Assembly: GCA_001770015.1 (NCBI GenBank)
Contig: MEQB01000026.1
Span: forward strand, 62,001-126,000
Direction of reading: 5' to 3'
Length of the DNA stretch: 64,000 nt
Source: Bdellovibrionales bacterium RIFOXYC1_FULL_37_79
GTDB lineage: Bacteria > Bdellovibrionota > Bacteriovoracia > Bacteriovoracales > Bacteriovoracaceae
Positions 1 to 8,859 of the stretch are shown piece by piece. The translations under genes were made by a program, and so were the position numbers. The notes beneath the pieces were generated by a model, which was not told where the DNA came from, ran no database searches, and saw only the letters and a list, made by a program, of their open reading frames with translations. Position 1 is the first letter of the stretch, and each line of letters opens with the position of its first letter.

Positions 1-1347
1 GCTCAGTTCAATCTGTAACTCATCCAGCTCGGCCTTTAATCCAATATTCTCTTTTTGAATTCTTTGATTTTTGGTCTTCAAATCCTCAATTTCATCCAAC
101 AGACTTTGCCGATCCTCTCTTAATATCCTGATAGTCGTTTGATGCTTCAGCATTTTGGTTTCATCGTAGGTTAGAGACGGTTCATTTTCCGCATCATCGG
201 TTTTCTCATTTGACTGGCCTTGAGGTTTTAACAGCTTGGTGGTTTCATTCGAAACTGAAAGTTCACTGAAACTTTCATCTAGCATGGTATCCTCGTCTAT
301 TTCATCATCAAACTCTTCATGGGCCTGCTCTGATTGGGAAACCACCTGCGTGACGCTCATGTCATCAAAATCATCTTCTGATTTTTTCAAGGTTGATTTA
401 GGAAATGCCGGCAATCTTTTTTCCTCTTGCACCATATTCATGTGATCAACTTTAGTCATCTCTTCCTGGTCATTGGAATCATCATTTTCATCATCCAGGC
501 CAAAGTCCTTGAGATCATCCATCACCATACCCTTATTCGACTCATCATCTTTCATCCTCTGGGACGGATTTTGTTCATCATCGGTTTCAAACCCCTCCGG
601 CATGGCATTGAAGCTTGGCCCCTTTTGCTCGATAATATCCGATTCTATACTAAAACCACCTTGCGTCAGATCTTCATTTTCATTATGCATTTTTTCCAGA
701 ATATTTTTTTTATTTAAATCGACCATGGTGGGAGACAATTCATCATCTTCGATATTTTCAAATACTTCGTCCAACGAGGTATCATCACTTTCAACTTCTT
801 CTACAAATTCATTTTCAACCGCCTGGGAATTTTTCAAAGCATCAAACAAGGAACCCTTCTCCTTCCCATTTTCCTCTTCTTCCCCCTGATTTTCATTGAA
901 ATCAATATTGAAATCCAGATCCTCTTCAACATTTTCATTTTTCTCTTCTTGATCATCCATAGAAAAATCCCCAGTCTCTGATTTAAAACTCTGGGAATTA
1001 CCAAACTGTAACTCCTCCAAGGCATTTTCATCACTCCAATCCTCGTTATCCAAATCAAGCGGAGGTAATGAAATTTCTTTGCCGGGCAGGGTTTGATCAA
1101 CATCCTGATTGGAATTTCCAGGTAAATTAACAACGATTTCTTTATGTTCTGCTTTAACGTTTCCCTGGCGTTTTTTTTCTCCCAAGGTGACACTGGTTTG
1201 CTTGGTATCCTCATCCGTCATGGACTTATCAAATATTTGTTGAATTTTGCGATTACCAGTGGAGTCCAGCGTTTTAGCAATGTCCTGATGAAATTGATGC
1301 TTTTCAATAGTCATGCGTAATTTATCATCATTGTTTTTCCGTGACAC
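1..1347 (-). CDS. Acidic coiled-coil protein, 3' end beyond window
   Basis: The frame is open for 449 codons from a GTG at 1347 to the window edge, so the C-terminus is missing. The GTG is preceded by an AGGTAGGT-like ribosome binding site. The first half is extremely rich in Asp, Glu and Asn and looks disordered. From about residue 405 the sequence becomes a heptad-like coiled coil (ILREDRQSLLDEIEDL and onward) running off the edge. There is no signal peptide or membrane segment, so it should be cytoplasmic. I do not recognise the family. A long acidic linker before a coiled coil is seen in polar scaffolds and motility proteins, but that is only an analogy. Another reading frame inside it (834-1214) lacks this composition and is a shadow. 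Confidence 0.72.
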   Translation of the reverse strand, partial: MSRKNNDDKLRMTIEKHQFHQDIAKTLDSTGNRKIQQIFDKSMTDEDTKQTSVTLGEKKRQGNVKAEHKEIVVNLPGNSNQDVDQTLPGKEISLPPLDLDNEDWSDENALEELQFGNSQSFKSETGDFSMDDQEEKNENVEEDLDFNIDFNENQGEEEENGKEKGSLFDALKNSQAVENEFVEEVESDDTSLDEVFENIEDDELSPTMVDLNKKNILEKMHNENEDLTQGGFSIESDIIEQKGPSFNAMPEGFETDDEQNPSQRMKDDESNKGMVMDDLKDFGLDDENDDSNDQEEMTKVDHMNMVQEEKRLPAFPKSTLKKSEDDFDDMSVTQVVSQSEQAHEEFDDEIDEDTMLDESFSELSVSNETTKLLKPQGQSNEKTDDAENEPSLTYDETKMLKHQTTIRILREDRQSLLDEIEDLKTKNQRIQKENIGLKAELDELQIELS

Positions 1348-1527
1348 AAGTTACCTACCTTTTATTAACTCATATAAAGATGAAATTCCTTTTATTTGAA
1401 TTGGGCATCACTTTAAATAATATCACCAGACAAAAAAACTTCAATTAAGGGCAAATCATGACTAAGAATTTTTTTTTTATTATTGATAATTCACATCATA
1501 TCATACTAGAATTATATGGATTGGGTT

Positions 1528-1533
1528 TATAAT
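1528..1533 (+). promoter_or_regulatory. Possible -10 box for the cell-shape operon
   Basis: A TATAAT hexamer lies about 45 bases before the L,D-transpeptidase start. No convincing -35 is visible at the expected spacing. It is the best promoter candidate in the divergent gap between 1347 and 1579. Confidence 0.3.
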
Positions 1534-1578
1534 GGATTTATGAGGCTTCCCCGAGTAAACTGGTAGGGATTAACCAAC

Positions 1579-2628
1579 ATGTTTAAAAAAACGGATTGTA
1601 CCAATTTTGCAATTACCTTACTGATACTTATGTTCGGGTGTTATGACGCTCAAGCCGAGGACTATTTGCCATCGGTCATCCTCAACCTAAACACCTATCT
1701 ATCCCACCACATCCTAATCGCCGAAAAATCCACGCATAAATTATATTTGTACGAAAATACCGATTCCAACCCTAAACTGGTTAAAACTTATCAAATGGCC
1801 ACCGGGAAAAAAAGTGGTGATAAGGTGTTTCAAGGTGATCATCGAACTCCTGAAGGGGTTTATGTTTTTACCCAGTTCATTCCAAGGGATGAACTGCTGA
1901 AAAGACACGGCAAAGAAGGTGAAATTTACGGAATAGGCGCCTTTGTGATGAATTACCCCAACCCCATGGATGCGAGCGAACAAAAAACCGGAGGCGGCAT
2001 CTGGTTGCATTCCACCAATGATGAAACCCGCATAGACAAAGGACTCGACTCCCGAGGATGCGTCGTGGTCGCCAATAGTGACTTAAAGGACCTTTCTCAC
2101 TTTCTCGAACTCAATAAAAGCCAGATCATCATTGTGGAAAATATCACCTATTTAAGCGGCCTGAATTGGAATAGTTTGAAAAAAACCTTGCTGGATTTCA
2201 TCGATTCCTGGAAAACATCTTGGGCGGAGGAAGATCTCACTAGGTACGAACAACACTACCATCCTATCGAATTCAAAGACCCTACTCATAAAAATTTTGA
2301 GGCTTTTGTTCACTATAAAAAAATGGTTTTTTCCAATCCAGGTAAACCCATGATAGACGTAAAATATGTCGAAATACTACAAGCTGAGAAATACGCCACC
2401 ATCAACTTTATTCAGGATTACACCTCTAACACCATTAAGGACATCGGCAAGAAAACATTGTATTTAAAACAAGACGAATTTTACAATTGGAAAATAGTAG
2501 CAGAAAGATGGACCAAGGCGGGTATTGAAGATTACAATAAATTAGATAAGGCCCCGTCCTTTCTCCCTTCTAACCGTTTTTTTGATATCAAAACCAATCA
2601 ACCGGAAAACCGGATAAGTAAATATTGA
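1579..2628 (+). CDS. Exported L,D-transpeptidase (YkuD) with C-terminal NTF2-like domain
   Basis: This 349-residue protein has an N-terminal signal peptide (cleavage near AQA-ED, residue 27), then a YkuD domain (about 40-185) with His144 in GIWLHST and the catalytic-type Cys161 in SRGC. A second domain (about 200-330) has the alternating pattern of an NTF2/SnoaL-like fold. YkuD enzymes make or trim cross-links or tetrapeptide tails of periplasmic peptidoglycan. A YkuD domain followed by an NTF2 domain is the layout of Bdellovibrio Bd1075, an L,D-carboxypeptidase that sets cell curvature. Transpeptidase and carboxypeptidase activity cannot be told apart from sequence. The stop codon overlaps the start of the next gene, in an operon ending with bactofilin. 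Confidence 0.88.
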   Translation: MFKKTDCTNFAITLLILMFGCYDAQAEDYLPSVILNLNTYLSHHILIAEKSTHKLYLYENTDSNPKLVKTYQMATGKKSGDKVFQGDHRTPEGVYVFTQFIPRDELLKRHGKEGEIYGIGAFVMNYPNPMDASEQKTGGGIWLHSTNDETRIDKGLDSRGCVVVANSDLKDLSHFLELNKSQIIIVENITYLSGLNWNSLKKTLLDFIDSWKTSWAEEDLTRYEQHYHPIEFKDPTHKNFEAFVHYKKMVFSNPGKPMIDVKYVEILQAEKYATINFIQDYTSNTIKDIGKKTLYLKQDEFYNWKIVAERWTKAGIEDYNKLDKAPSFLPSNRFFDIKTNQPENRISKY

Positions 2629-3380
2629 TGAAATCTCCCAAACCTGCCAAAAACCAGCTTGCTTTTGTCGTTCATGATGAACATAACGTGCCTAGATATT
2701 ATGAGCTAAACAGATCTCTCCTTAAAATGCTTTTGATTGGATTACCCACACTCACTTTTATATCACTTGCCTGCCTAGTGGCCGGCCTAGTTTTCTATAT
2801 GAATTTTATTAATCATTTTAAAAAACAGGATATTCAGGATTTACAAAAATTTAAAACCCAATATGAGGAAATTGCGCAAAAATTAAAAATTTTACAAGAC
2901 AATAACAATGCACTAGAAAAAAAAATGACCTCCGCTTCCCCTGACAAGCTGGATGCACTAAATCTGATTCGCTTTACCCCTGGTCAGCTCGACCAATCCA
3001 AATCCGCAACTATCAGTATCGAGGGTATTTCAGGAAACAAAATTTCTCCAGTGTGGGAAGGCAAACAAATGCACCTAAAATTTAACCTGCTCAACAATGC
3101 CCCGGAAAGCAATCGCCAGGTTGGCTTTTTATTTGTGGTCATGCAAGCAGACAGTATCATGCAAATTTATCCTCCCAATTCCTTTGCAGAAAATGAAATC
3201 CAAATTACCTTTAACCGGGGCGAAATTTTTGGGTTTAACAAATTACGTTTTGTAGATGCCATTTTTGACTTCCCGCTAAATCCTGGCAAAGTACAATTCA
3301 AAATACTTTTATTTAACAAATTAGGCGATCTCATTTTTAACGAATCAATCCAGCACCAACCTTCAGGAAATCCCCAATGA
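2628..3380 (+). CDS. Single-pass membrane coiled-coil protein of the bactofilin operon
   Basis: About 250 residues: a short cytoplasmic N-terminus, one membrane segment (about 33-58), a coiled coil (about 65-103) and a probably periplasmic beta-rich domain (about 115-245). The N-terminal layout (LAFVVHDEHNVPRYYELNRS before the membrane segment) resembles M23 peptidases encoded beside bactofilins, but no HxxxD/HxH zinc motif of M23 is present. I chose the ATG at 2628, which overlaps the upstream stop by one base (TGATG), implying coupled translation. It probably connects cytoplasmic bactofilin to periplasmic wall enzymes. That role is inferred from context only. Confidence 0.75.
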   Translation: MKSPKPAKNQLAFVVHDEHNVPRYYELNRSLLKMLLIGLPTLTFISLACLVAGLVFYMNFINHFKKQDIQDLQKFKTQYEEIAQKLKILQDNNNALEKKMTSASPDKLDALNLIRFTPGQLDQSKSATISIEGISGNKISPVWEGKQMHLKFNLLNNAPESNRQVGFLFVVMQADSIMQIYPPNSFAENEIQITFNRGEIFGFNKLRFVDAIFDFPLNPGKVQFKILLFNKLGDLIFNESIQHQPSGNPQ

Positions 3381-3727
3381 CCGATTATTTCACACTTAAA
3401 GAGGAATGCCATTCAATATTTGGACAAGGATCCAAACTGAAGGGTGACTTTTTTTTAACCGGGCCGACCCACATCTCCTCGCTAGTGGAGGGTAATTTAA
3501 CGATTGAAGATGATTCTGATATTTGTATTGAAAGTGTTGGGCAGTTTACCGGGACGATCAAATGCCACAATATTAAGATCTATGGTAAATTTCAAGGCAC
3601 CATCAAAGCATCCGGAAAAATCACCGCCTTCCCCACCGCCACCTTGAGCGGCACGCTTTTAGCAAAGGATTTTACCTTTCATCCCGGCTCCCAGATAAAC
3701 GTGGAAGGTACAACCTATCAGGAATGA
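3377..3727 (+). CDS. Bactofilin
   Basis: This 116-residue protein has the bactofilin (DUF583) pattern: a hydrophobic/glycine periodicity of about 17-18 residues expected of a right-handed beta helix, with segments such as LVEGNLTIEDDSDICIE, GTIKCHNIKIYGKFQGTIKAS and LSGTLLAKDFTF. Bactofilins polymerise without nucleotide into cytoplasmic filaments that localise cell-wall enzymes. The start ATG overlaps the upstream stop (ATGA), making it the third gene of a coupled operon with an L,D-transpeptidase-like enzyme and a membrane coiled-coil protein. Its length is typical of small bactofilins. No gene follows on this strand before the convergent M16 gene. Confidence 0.9.
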   Translation: MTDYFTLKEECHSIFGQGSKLKGDFFLTGPTHISSLVEGNLTIEDDSDICIESVGQFTGTIKCHNIKIYGKFQGTIKASGKITAFPTATLSGTLLAKDFTFHPGSQINVEGTTYQE

Positions 3728-3751
3728 TTTCTTTCAACATCACCTGGATTT

Positions 3752-5125
3752 CTAGAGAAAATTTTCGTAGTTATGAACTTCGACTTTCCCGTATTTTTCA
3801 AGTTTTTCCAACAATTTTTTTTCGCCTAAAATCATAATCAATTGATTATCCCAGGAAAAAATCTCTTGGATTTTTCTTTGAACATCCTGCTTGGAATACT
3901 TCTCCATGATGCCTTTATACTTTTTAATTTGATCATAATCTTTCCCGATATGATCAAGAAAAATTAATTGATCAAGATAGCTACTACCTTTTTCAAATTT
4001 AAAAGAGTAGCTACCAATCAGATAATTTTTTATTCGATTAAAATCACTGTCCTCGATAAGACCCTGTTGGGCCTTTTCAATCACTTGTTTGGTGGACGTC
4101 AAGAGCTCATCCAACTGATCATCCTTGGTAGATGTCACTATCAAGGCCCTGCCATAATATTTCTGATAAACTGCAAAGGCATTGACTCCATACACCAGCC
4201 CTTTTTTCTTCCTAAGCTCATCCATCAATTTAGAAGTAAATCCACCCCCCAGATACCCTGCCGACAATTCTGCCAATTCAGAATCATTTAATTCTGCACC
4301 AATCAGTGTTCGGCCCAAGCGGACTTCCACCTTGTCAGATTTGGGTACGGTAACCAGATGGATCGTTTTTACTGTCTTCTGATTGACAGAATTCAAAGCA
4401 GTTCTAACAAAATCGTCTTTATTTCCGACAAACCTGCAATTATTGACCATGATACTTTCAAGTTCCTTAGTCACCTTCAAAGGTGCATTCACATAAATCT
4501 TCTTCCTGACCTTTTCTTTTAAAAACTTTAACCGACCCAATAAATCATCCCGGGTGATATTATTGATACTGGATAAATTCCCCTCGGCTGGCCGGGAAAA
4601 AGGAGTGTGCTTTAAAGTCAAATTTCGAAAGGCCCGACTGGCCAGCTCGGCATGATCTTGAATCATCTGATTCAGTACCGTAATCAACCTTTGTTTCTCT
4701 TTTTTCAGTTCATCCTCTGGAAAATTGGCCTCATTAAAAAGATGACAGATCTTCATCATGGTCGGGGCCAGATCCTTGATAAGCCCAGACACTCGATAGG
4801 TCGAATATTCATGTAAAACGTTAGCACTATAGTCACTACCAAAATATTCCAAATTATCGGCAATTTCCTCTCTTTTATATCTCCTGGTTCCTGCGTCCAT
4901 CAAAGAAAGGGCGAGATGAGTTTCACCGGTTTTCCCCTTGGCATCACCCAAGGCCCCCTCCGCAAAGTAGATCACCACATCGTAAGCGGGCAGACTAGGT
5001 TCATCCATCCACACCACTTCTACTCCATTCCAATTAAATCTTGTTACCTTATCCGTTGCCAAGACGTATCCACCAGTAACCAACAAAAGACTACCCCAGA
5101 AAAAAATATTCGTAATTAGCTTCAC
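3752..5125 (-). CDS. M16 peptidase family, non-catalytic subunit
   Basis: A 457-residue exported protein (signal peptide about 1-23, ending YVLA-TD) of the M16 family. The zinc motif HxxEH is replaced by HLALS in GETHLALSLMDAG, so it cannot bind the catalytic zinc. The C-terminal half keeps the Arg/Tyr substrate-binding motif of the family (LRKKKGLVYGVNA). In M16B enzymes one catalytic and one inactive subunit form a clam-shell heterodimer, and this gene lies 10 bases downstream of the catalytic partner. It is probably periplasmic and needed for substrate binding. Confidence 0.88.
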   Translation of the reverse strand: MKLITNIFFWGSLLLVTGGYVLATDKVTRFNWNGVEVVWMDEPSLPAYDVVIYFAEGALGDAKGKTGETHLALSLMDAGTRRYKREEIADNLEYFGSDYSANVLHEYSTYRVSGLIKDLAPTMMKICHLFNEANFPEDELKKEKQRLITVLNQMIQDHAELASRAFRNLTLKHTPFSRPAEGNLSSINNITRDDLLGRLKFLKEKVRKKIYVNAPLKVTKELESIMVNNCRFVGNKDDFVRTALNSVNQKTVKTIHLVTVPKSDKVEVRLGRTLIGAELNDSELAELSAGYLGGGFTSKLMDELRKKKGLVYGVNAFAVYQKYYGRALIVTSTKDDQLDELLTSTKQVIEKAQQGLIEDSDFNRIKNYLIGSYSFKFEKGSSYLDQLIFLDHIGKDYDQIKKYKGIMEKYSKQDVQRKIQEIFSWDNQLIMILGEKKLLEKLEKYGKVEVHNYENFL

Positions 5126-5135
5126 CGTATGCTCC

Positions 5136-6548
5136 CTATTTATTCAAATGTTTTTTCCAGATGCTTACAAATATATGTTCATCACTAGAAAAAAGTTCAT
5201 TGCAAACTCTGACGACTTCTGCCGCAGTTATGGAATTGTAAATTTCAAATTCTTTTTTATAATATTCAAAGTCGCCGTAAGCAATCTCTTCCATACCTAA
5301 CAAATGCGCAATGCCCTCGTTGGTTTTTAATTGATTGACCGTTTGAACCAGGTATTGATTTTTAATTTTTTTGACCGCCCTTTCCATGGCAAACTGCTGA
5401 TCATTGCATAATTTTTTTAAACTACTGATCAACTTGGTTTTATGCGGTTTAAGTTTCTGATGAGGAAGCATTTCTCCACCGATCATAAAGACCCCATTTT
5501 TAAACAAGGCATAATGACCAGCATAAATACTACTCAGGACTGGTTTTTTCGCATGAACAAACTCCAGATTTAAATAAGAACTCTCGCCACTACCTAAAAT
5601 GCTAGCTAAAATATCCAGGACAAAACCCTTGCGGGATCCGACTTTCTCCCCTTTGTAGGCCAAAATATACATAGGATAAGGATTAACGCCATGGATTTCA
5701 ATATCTCGTCGATATCGACCTTGATGCTGGTAAAGTGTTTCCTGATTGATCTTTTCCTTATATTCAAAAAGATCCGCTGAAGCTTGCAGCGGACCATATA
5801 TTTGGGTAATGTTTTTCATAACCTCGCTTTCGTTCACATCACCTGAAATAACAATAACTGCATTGTTAGGAGCATAATTGTTATGAAAATATTTGAGCAT
5901 CTCTTCTCTTTTAATATTTTTAATTTCCTCGCTGGTGCCAATAACCGACCTGCCATAAGGGGTGTTTTCAAAGATGGCATCCATCATTTTTAAAAATAGC
6001 AAATTACGAGGATTGGAATCATAATTTCTAAGCCTTTCGTCCAGAATAACCTTCCGTTCCGTCTCAAAGCTGACTGGTTCAAGTAATAAATTTTGCATCC
6101 GATCAACTTCAAGATCAATCATCTGTTCAATAGTACCCGTTGGCATATGGTTGTCATAAACGGTCAGGTCTCTGGAGGTATAGGCATTATTGGAACCGCC
6201 GCTCCCTTCCACCATATTGTCAAAGACCCCTGGACCATGTTTTTTTGCCCCCTTGAACATCATATGTTCCAAAAAGTGGGTGCCCCCCACCAAATGAGCC
6301 GGCTCAAAACGTCCGCCCACATCAAAAAAAGTATAATAGGAGTAAATCGGCAATTTGTGGTTTTCATGAATAATGACTCTCAGTCCATTTTCCAGGGTGT
6401 ATTTTTTGGCCTTGATGTCAATCAAGTGATCACTCATATTTTTACTGCCAAACAGCCTATAACCTGGCCCTTGATCACTTTTAGTGGAACAAGATGGTAA
6501 GATTAATAAGGTAAACAAAACTAGGCAAATCCATTTGGTCATATACAT
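5136..6548 (-). CDS. M16 zinc peptidase, catalytic subunit, lipoprotein
   Basis: A 470-residue protein with a lipobox ending at Cys20 (LILPSC), so probably lipid-anchored in the periplasm. The inverted zinc motif is HFLEH at 91-95, with the downstream conserved helix ERKVILDERLRNYDSNP that supplies the third zinc ligand in this family. The C-terminal half has the second M16 fold. It is first in an operon with the non-catalytic subunit, 10 bases apart. M16 enzymes degrade peptides and short unfolded proteins inside a closed chamber. The substrate is unknown. Confidence 0.9.
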   Translation of the reverse strand: MYMTKWICLVLFTLLILPSCSTKSDQGPGYRLFGSKNMSDHLIDIKAKKYTLENGLRVIIHENHKLPIYSYYTFFDVGGRFEPAHLVGGTHFLEHMMFKGAKKHGPGVFDNMVEGSGGSNNAYTSRDLTVYDNHMPTGTIEQMIDLEVDRMQNLLLEPVSFETERKVILDERLRNYDSNPRNLLFLKMMDAIFENTPYGRSVIGTSEEIKNIKREEMLKYFHNNYAPNNAVIVISGDVNESEVMKNITQIYGPLQASADLFEYKEKINQETLYQHQGRYRRDIEIHGVNPYPMYILAYKGEKVGSRKGFVLDILASILGSGESSYLNLEFVHAKKPVLSSIYAGHYALFKNGVFMIGGEMLPHQKLKPHKTKLISSLKKLCNDQQFAMERAVKKIKNQYLVQTVNQLKTNEGIAHLLGMEEIAYGDFEYYKKEFEIYNSITAAEVVRVCNELFSSDEHIFVSIWKKHLNK

Positions 6549-6600
6549 TGAAGGCCCTTTTAAAAAGTAATAATTTACACTCGATGAATAATTGCATTAT

Positions 6601-6606
6601 TATACT
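6601..6606 (+). promoter_or_regulatory. -10 box TATACT, likely leaderless transcript
   Basis: TATACT ends 5 bases before the ATG at 6612 and no Shine-Dalgarno sequence is present. Transcription would start at or within a base or two of the start codon. Confidence 0.45.
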
Positions 6607-6611
6607 TAAAA

Positions 6612-7451
6612 ATGAATGGTTTGAAACAAAATAATATTACAATTCTCGGCTCGGGCACCAGCACCGGAACACCCATCATCGGCTGTCACTGCAAGACTTG
6701 TTTGTCCGATCATCCCTATGACCAGAGATTACGGGCCAGTATTTTTTTAAAAACCAAGCACAATCATCATATCCTGGTGGACGCCACCCCTGATTTGCGC
6801 TTTCAATTACTGCGACAAAAAATTTTTCATATCGATTTTGTCATCATTTCCCACGAACATGCTGATCATATCCATGGCATTGATGACCTGAGACAAATTT
6901 GTTTTAAAAAAACCGATCACGAATTGGAGATTTATTGCGCTCAATTTCACCAAACTCATCTGGTGGAGCGTTTTCCGTACATTTTTCAAAGAGATAAATT
7001 TTTTAGTAAAAATCGCCCGATTCTAGGGGGGGGCATCCCCATTTTAAAACTCAAGACGCTTGATTTAAAAGATGAAATAAACCAGATTGAAATAGCAAAT
7101 GAACCCTTTACTTTTTTTCTTCTACCTCACAATTACACCAAGACCGTGTGCTTTTATCATGATGGCCTGGCCTACCTGCCAGACTGTCATGAAATAACTG
7201 ACCAGGTGCTGGATTTTTTAACTCTCCAAAAGCCTCGTCTGCTCATCATTAATTGTTTGCAAAAAGAAGATCATCAAACCCATCTGACGGTTGAAAAATC
7301 GTTTGCTTATATCCATAAAATCCGCCCGGAAAGCGCCGGCCTTATCCATATGAACCATAACCTTTCCCACGCAGAATTAACCCGCCTGGCGAAAGAAAAT
7401 TTTGATTTTCCAGTTTTTCCCGTTTATGATACCCAAAATCTGACTTACTAA
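6612..7451 (+). CDS. PhnP-like metallo-beta-lactamase-fold phosphodiesterase
   Basis: This 279-residue cytosolic protein has the metal motif HEHADH (81-86) and the N-terminal GSGTSTGTP followed by a Cys cluster (GCHCKTC, 24-30), as in PhnP, whose cysteines bind a structural zinc. Later metal ligands fit LPHNYT and the aspartate of YLPDCHE, and HMNHNLSH gives a C-terminal histidine. PhnP hydrolyses phosphoribosyl cyclic phosphate, but many bacteria without a C-P lyase operon carry homologues with unknown substrates. No phn genes are nearby. Start: ATG 5 bases after a -10 box, with no ribosome binding site. Confidence 0.85.
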   Translation: MNGLKQNNITILGSGTSTGTPIIGCHCKTCLSDHPYDQRLRASIFLKTKHNHHILVDATPDLRFQLLRQKIFHIDFVIISHEHADHIHGIDDLRQICFKKTDHELEIYCAQFHQTHLVERFPYIFQRDKFFSKNRPILGGGIPILKLKTLDLKDEINQIEIANEPFTFFLLPHNYTKTVCFYHDGLAYLPDCHEITDQVLDFLTLQKPRLLIINCLQKEDHQTHLTVEKSFAYIHKIRPESAGLIHMNHNLSHAELTRLAKENFDFPVFPVYDTQNLTY

Positions 7452-7489
7452 TTAAGTAAAGCATAAACCTAATTTTTAAAGAGTAACCC

Positions 7490-8797
7490 ATGACCCTACC
7501 AAAACTTTCAAAACACTTTCAAAACCGCATGCCCTCCTCTATTCGCTTGGCCCAAATCGAGTTTAATAAAAGAAAAGATTTGATAAACGTCGTGAATACT
7601 GCCATCGGAAATGTTTCTTTACCCATGCATCCAGCAATGCAAAAGCGTATGTTCAATCTTGATTTAGATGATTCTCCGTTTAAAGACGGTATTGTAAAAT
7701 ACACCACCACCAAAGGTACCAATGAATGTAACGAAGCCTTTTTAAGAATAATTGAATCCAGTGGCTTCGACCGAAGCAGTTTATATTCCCAGATAACTGA
7801 TGGTGGAAGTCAGGCAATGGAACTGGTTATTTGTGGAACTTGTGGTGATGCCGGAACCAGTGAATCCCCTTTGCTACTGATTGATGCCGCTTATACGAAC
7901 TATACATCCCTGGCCAAGCGCTTGGGACGAAAGACCATCTCCGTGGCCAGAAAACTGGATAAAAGTGGCGTCTTTAGTTTCCCTGATTTATCTGAAATTG
8001 AAGAAGTTATTAAAAAGGAAAGGCCCGGCGCATTGGTAGTTATTCCCTACGACAATCCAACCGGACAATTTATAGATCATAAAACCATGATTAGTTTTGG
8101 TAAATTATGTGTGCAATATAAAATGTGGATGATCAGTGATGAGGCCTACCGCGAACTCTACTATACTAATTCCATGCCAACCAGCATCTGGGGACTAAGT
8201 GAAAGCGAAGTTCCAGGCATCACTGGCAGAAGAATCAGCATTGAAACTGCCTCCAAAGTCTGGAATGCCTGTGGCCTGCGGATTGGTGCACTCATTACCG
8301 ACAGTCACGATATGCATATCAAGGCGATTAACGAAAATACCGCCAACCTTTGTTCCAATTCAATCGGGCAATATATCTTTGGCTCTTTGGCCCACGAAAG
8401 CAAGGAAACATTACAAAATTGGTATAAAAAACAACGTCAATATTACTTTGAGATGCTCAACCATTTAAGTACAGAGCTAAAAAAACTACTCCCTGGAATT
8501 ATCGTGTCGAGCCCCGATGCCTCGATTTATTCAGTAATAGATGTAAGGGACATTGCCAAACCTGGCTTTAAAGCAACCGATTTTGTCATGTATATGGCAA
8601 AAGAAGGGAGCATCTACATTGATGGACTCAAGTACACTCTTTTGGTTTCTCCCATGGCAGGCTTTTATAATACCACCTCGGAAAACAATCCCGGTCATTT
8701 TCAAATGAGAGTAGCCTACGTTGAAACTCCTGAAAAAATGAAACTGGTGCCTCACCTTTTCCATGCTTTGTTTAAAGAATACGAGTCTCGCAGATAG
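7490..8797 (+). CDS. PLP-dependent aminotransferase, class I/II
   Basis: This 435-residue fold-type I aminotransferase shows the standard landmarks: NPTG at 189-192, the cofactor-binding aspartate in DEAY (217-220), the Schiff-base Lys256 in ETASKVWNACGLRIGA, and an Arg-containing C-terminal segment (FQMRVAYVE) that would bind the substrate carboxylate. No signal peptide. It starts 38 bases after the PhnP-like gene and may be co-transcribed. The amino acid substrate cannot be read from the sequence. Aspartate/alanine-type specificity is common in this class. Confidence 0.88.
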   Translation: MTLPKLSKHFQNRMPSSIRLAQIEFNKRKDLINVVNTAIGNVSLPMHPAMQKRMFNLDLDDSPFKDGIVKYTTTKGTNECNEAFLRIIESSGFDRSSLYSQITDGGSQAMELVICGTCGDAGTSESPLLLIDAAYTNYTSLAKRLGRKTISVARKLDKSGVFSFPDLSEIEEVIKKERPGALVVIPYDNPTGQFIDHKTMISFGKLCVQYKMWMISDEAYRELYYTNSMPTSIWGLSESEVPGITGRRISIETASKVWNACGLRIGALITDSHDMHIKAINENTANLCSNSIGQYIFGSLAHESKETLQNWYKKQRQYYFEMLNHLSTELKKLLPGIIVSSPDASIYSVIDVRDIAKPGFKATDFVMYMAKEGSIYIDGLKYTLLVSPMAGFYNTTSENNPGHFQMRVAYVETPEKMKLVPHLFHALFKEYESRR

Positions 8798-8840
8798 GAT
8801 CTTACAGGCGTTTTTAATTTTGCCTAAATTTACTTCATCG

Positions 8841-8849
8841 TGATACAAT
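8841..8849 (+). promoter_or_regulatory. Extended -10 (TGATACAAT) for the FliL-like gene
   Basis: A TGn-TACAAT extended -10 lies 10 bases before the ATG at 8860, with no ribosome binding site between. The predicted leader is about three bases, so the transcript would be nearly leaderless. Confidence 0.45.
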
Positions 8850-8859
8850 TAAATGCACT

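Noticed and set aside
834-1214. 126-residue frame on the minus strand
   Set aside because: It lies inside the longer acidic coiled-coil frame, with a composition (many Ile, Lys, Arg, Trp) typical of a shifted reading. The host frame has the start site and consistent composition.
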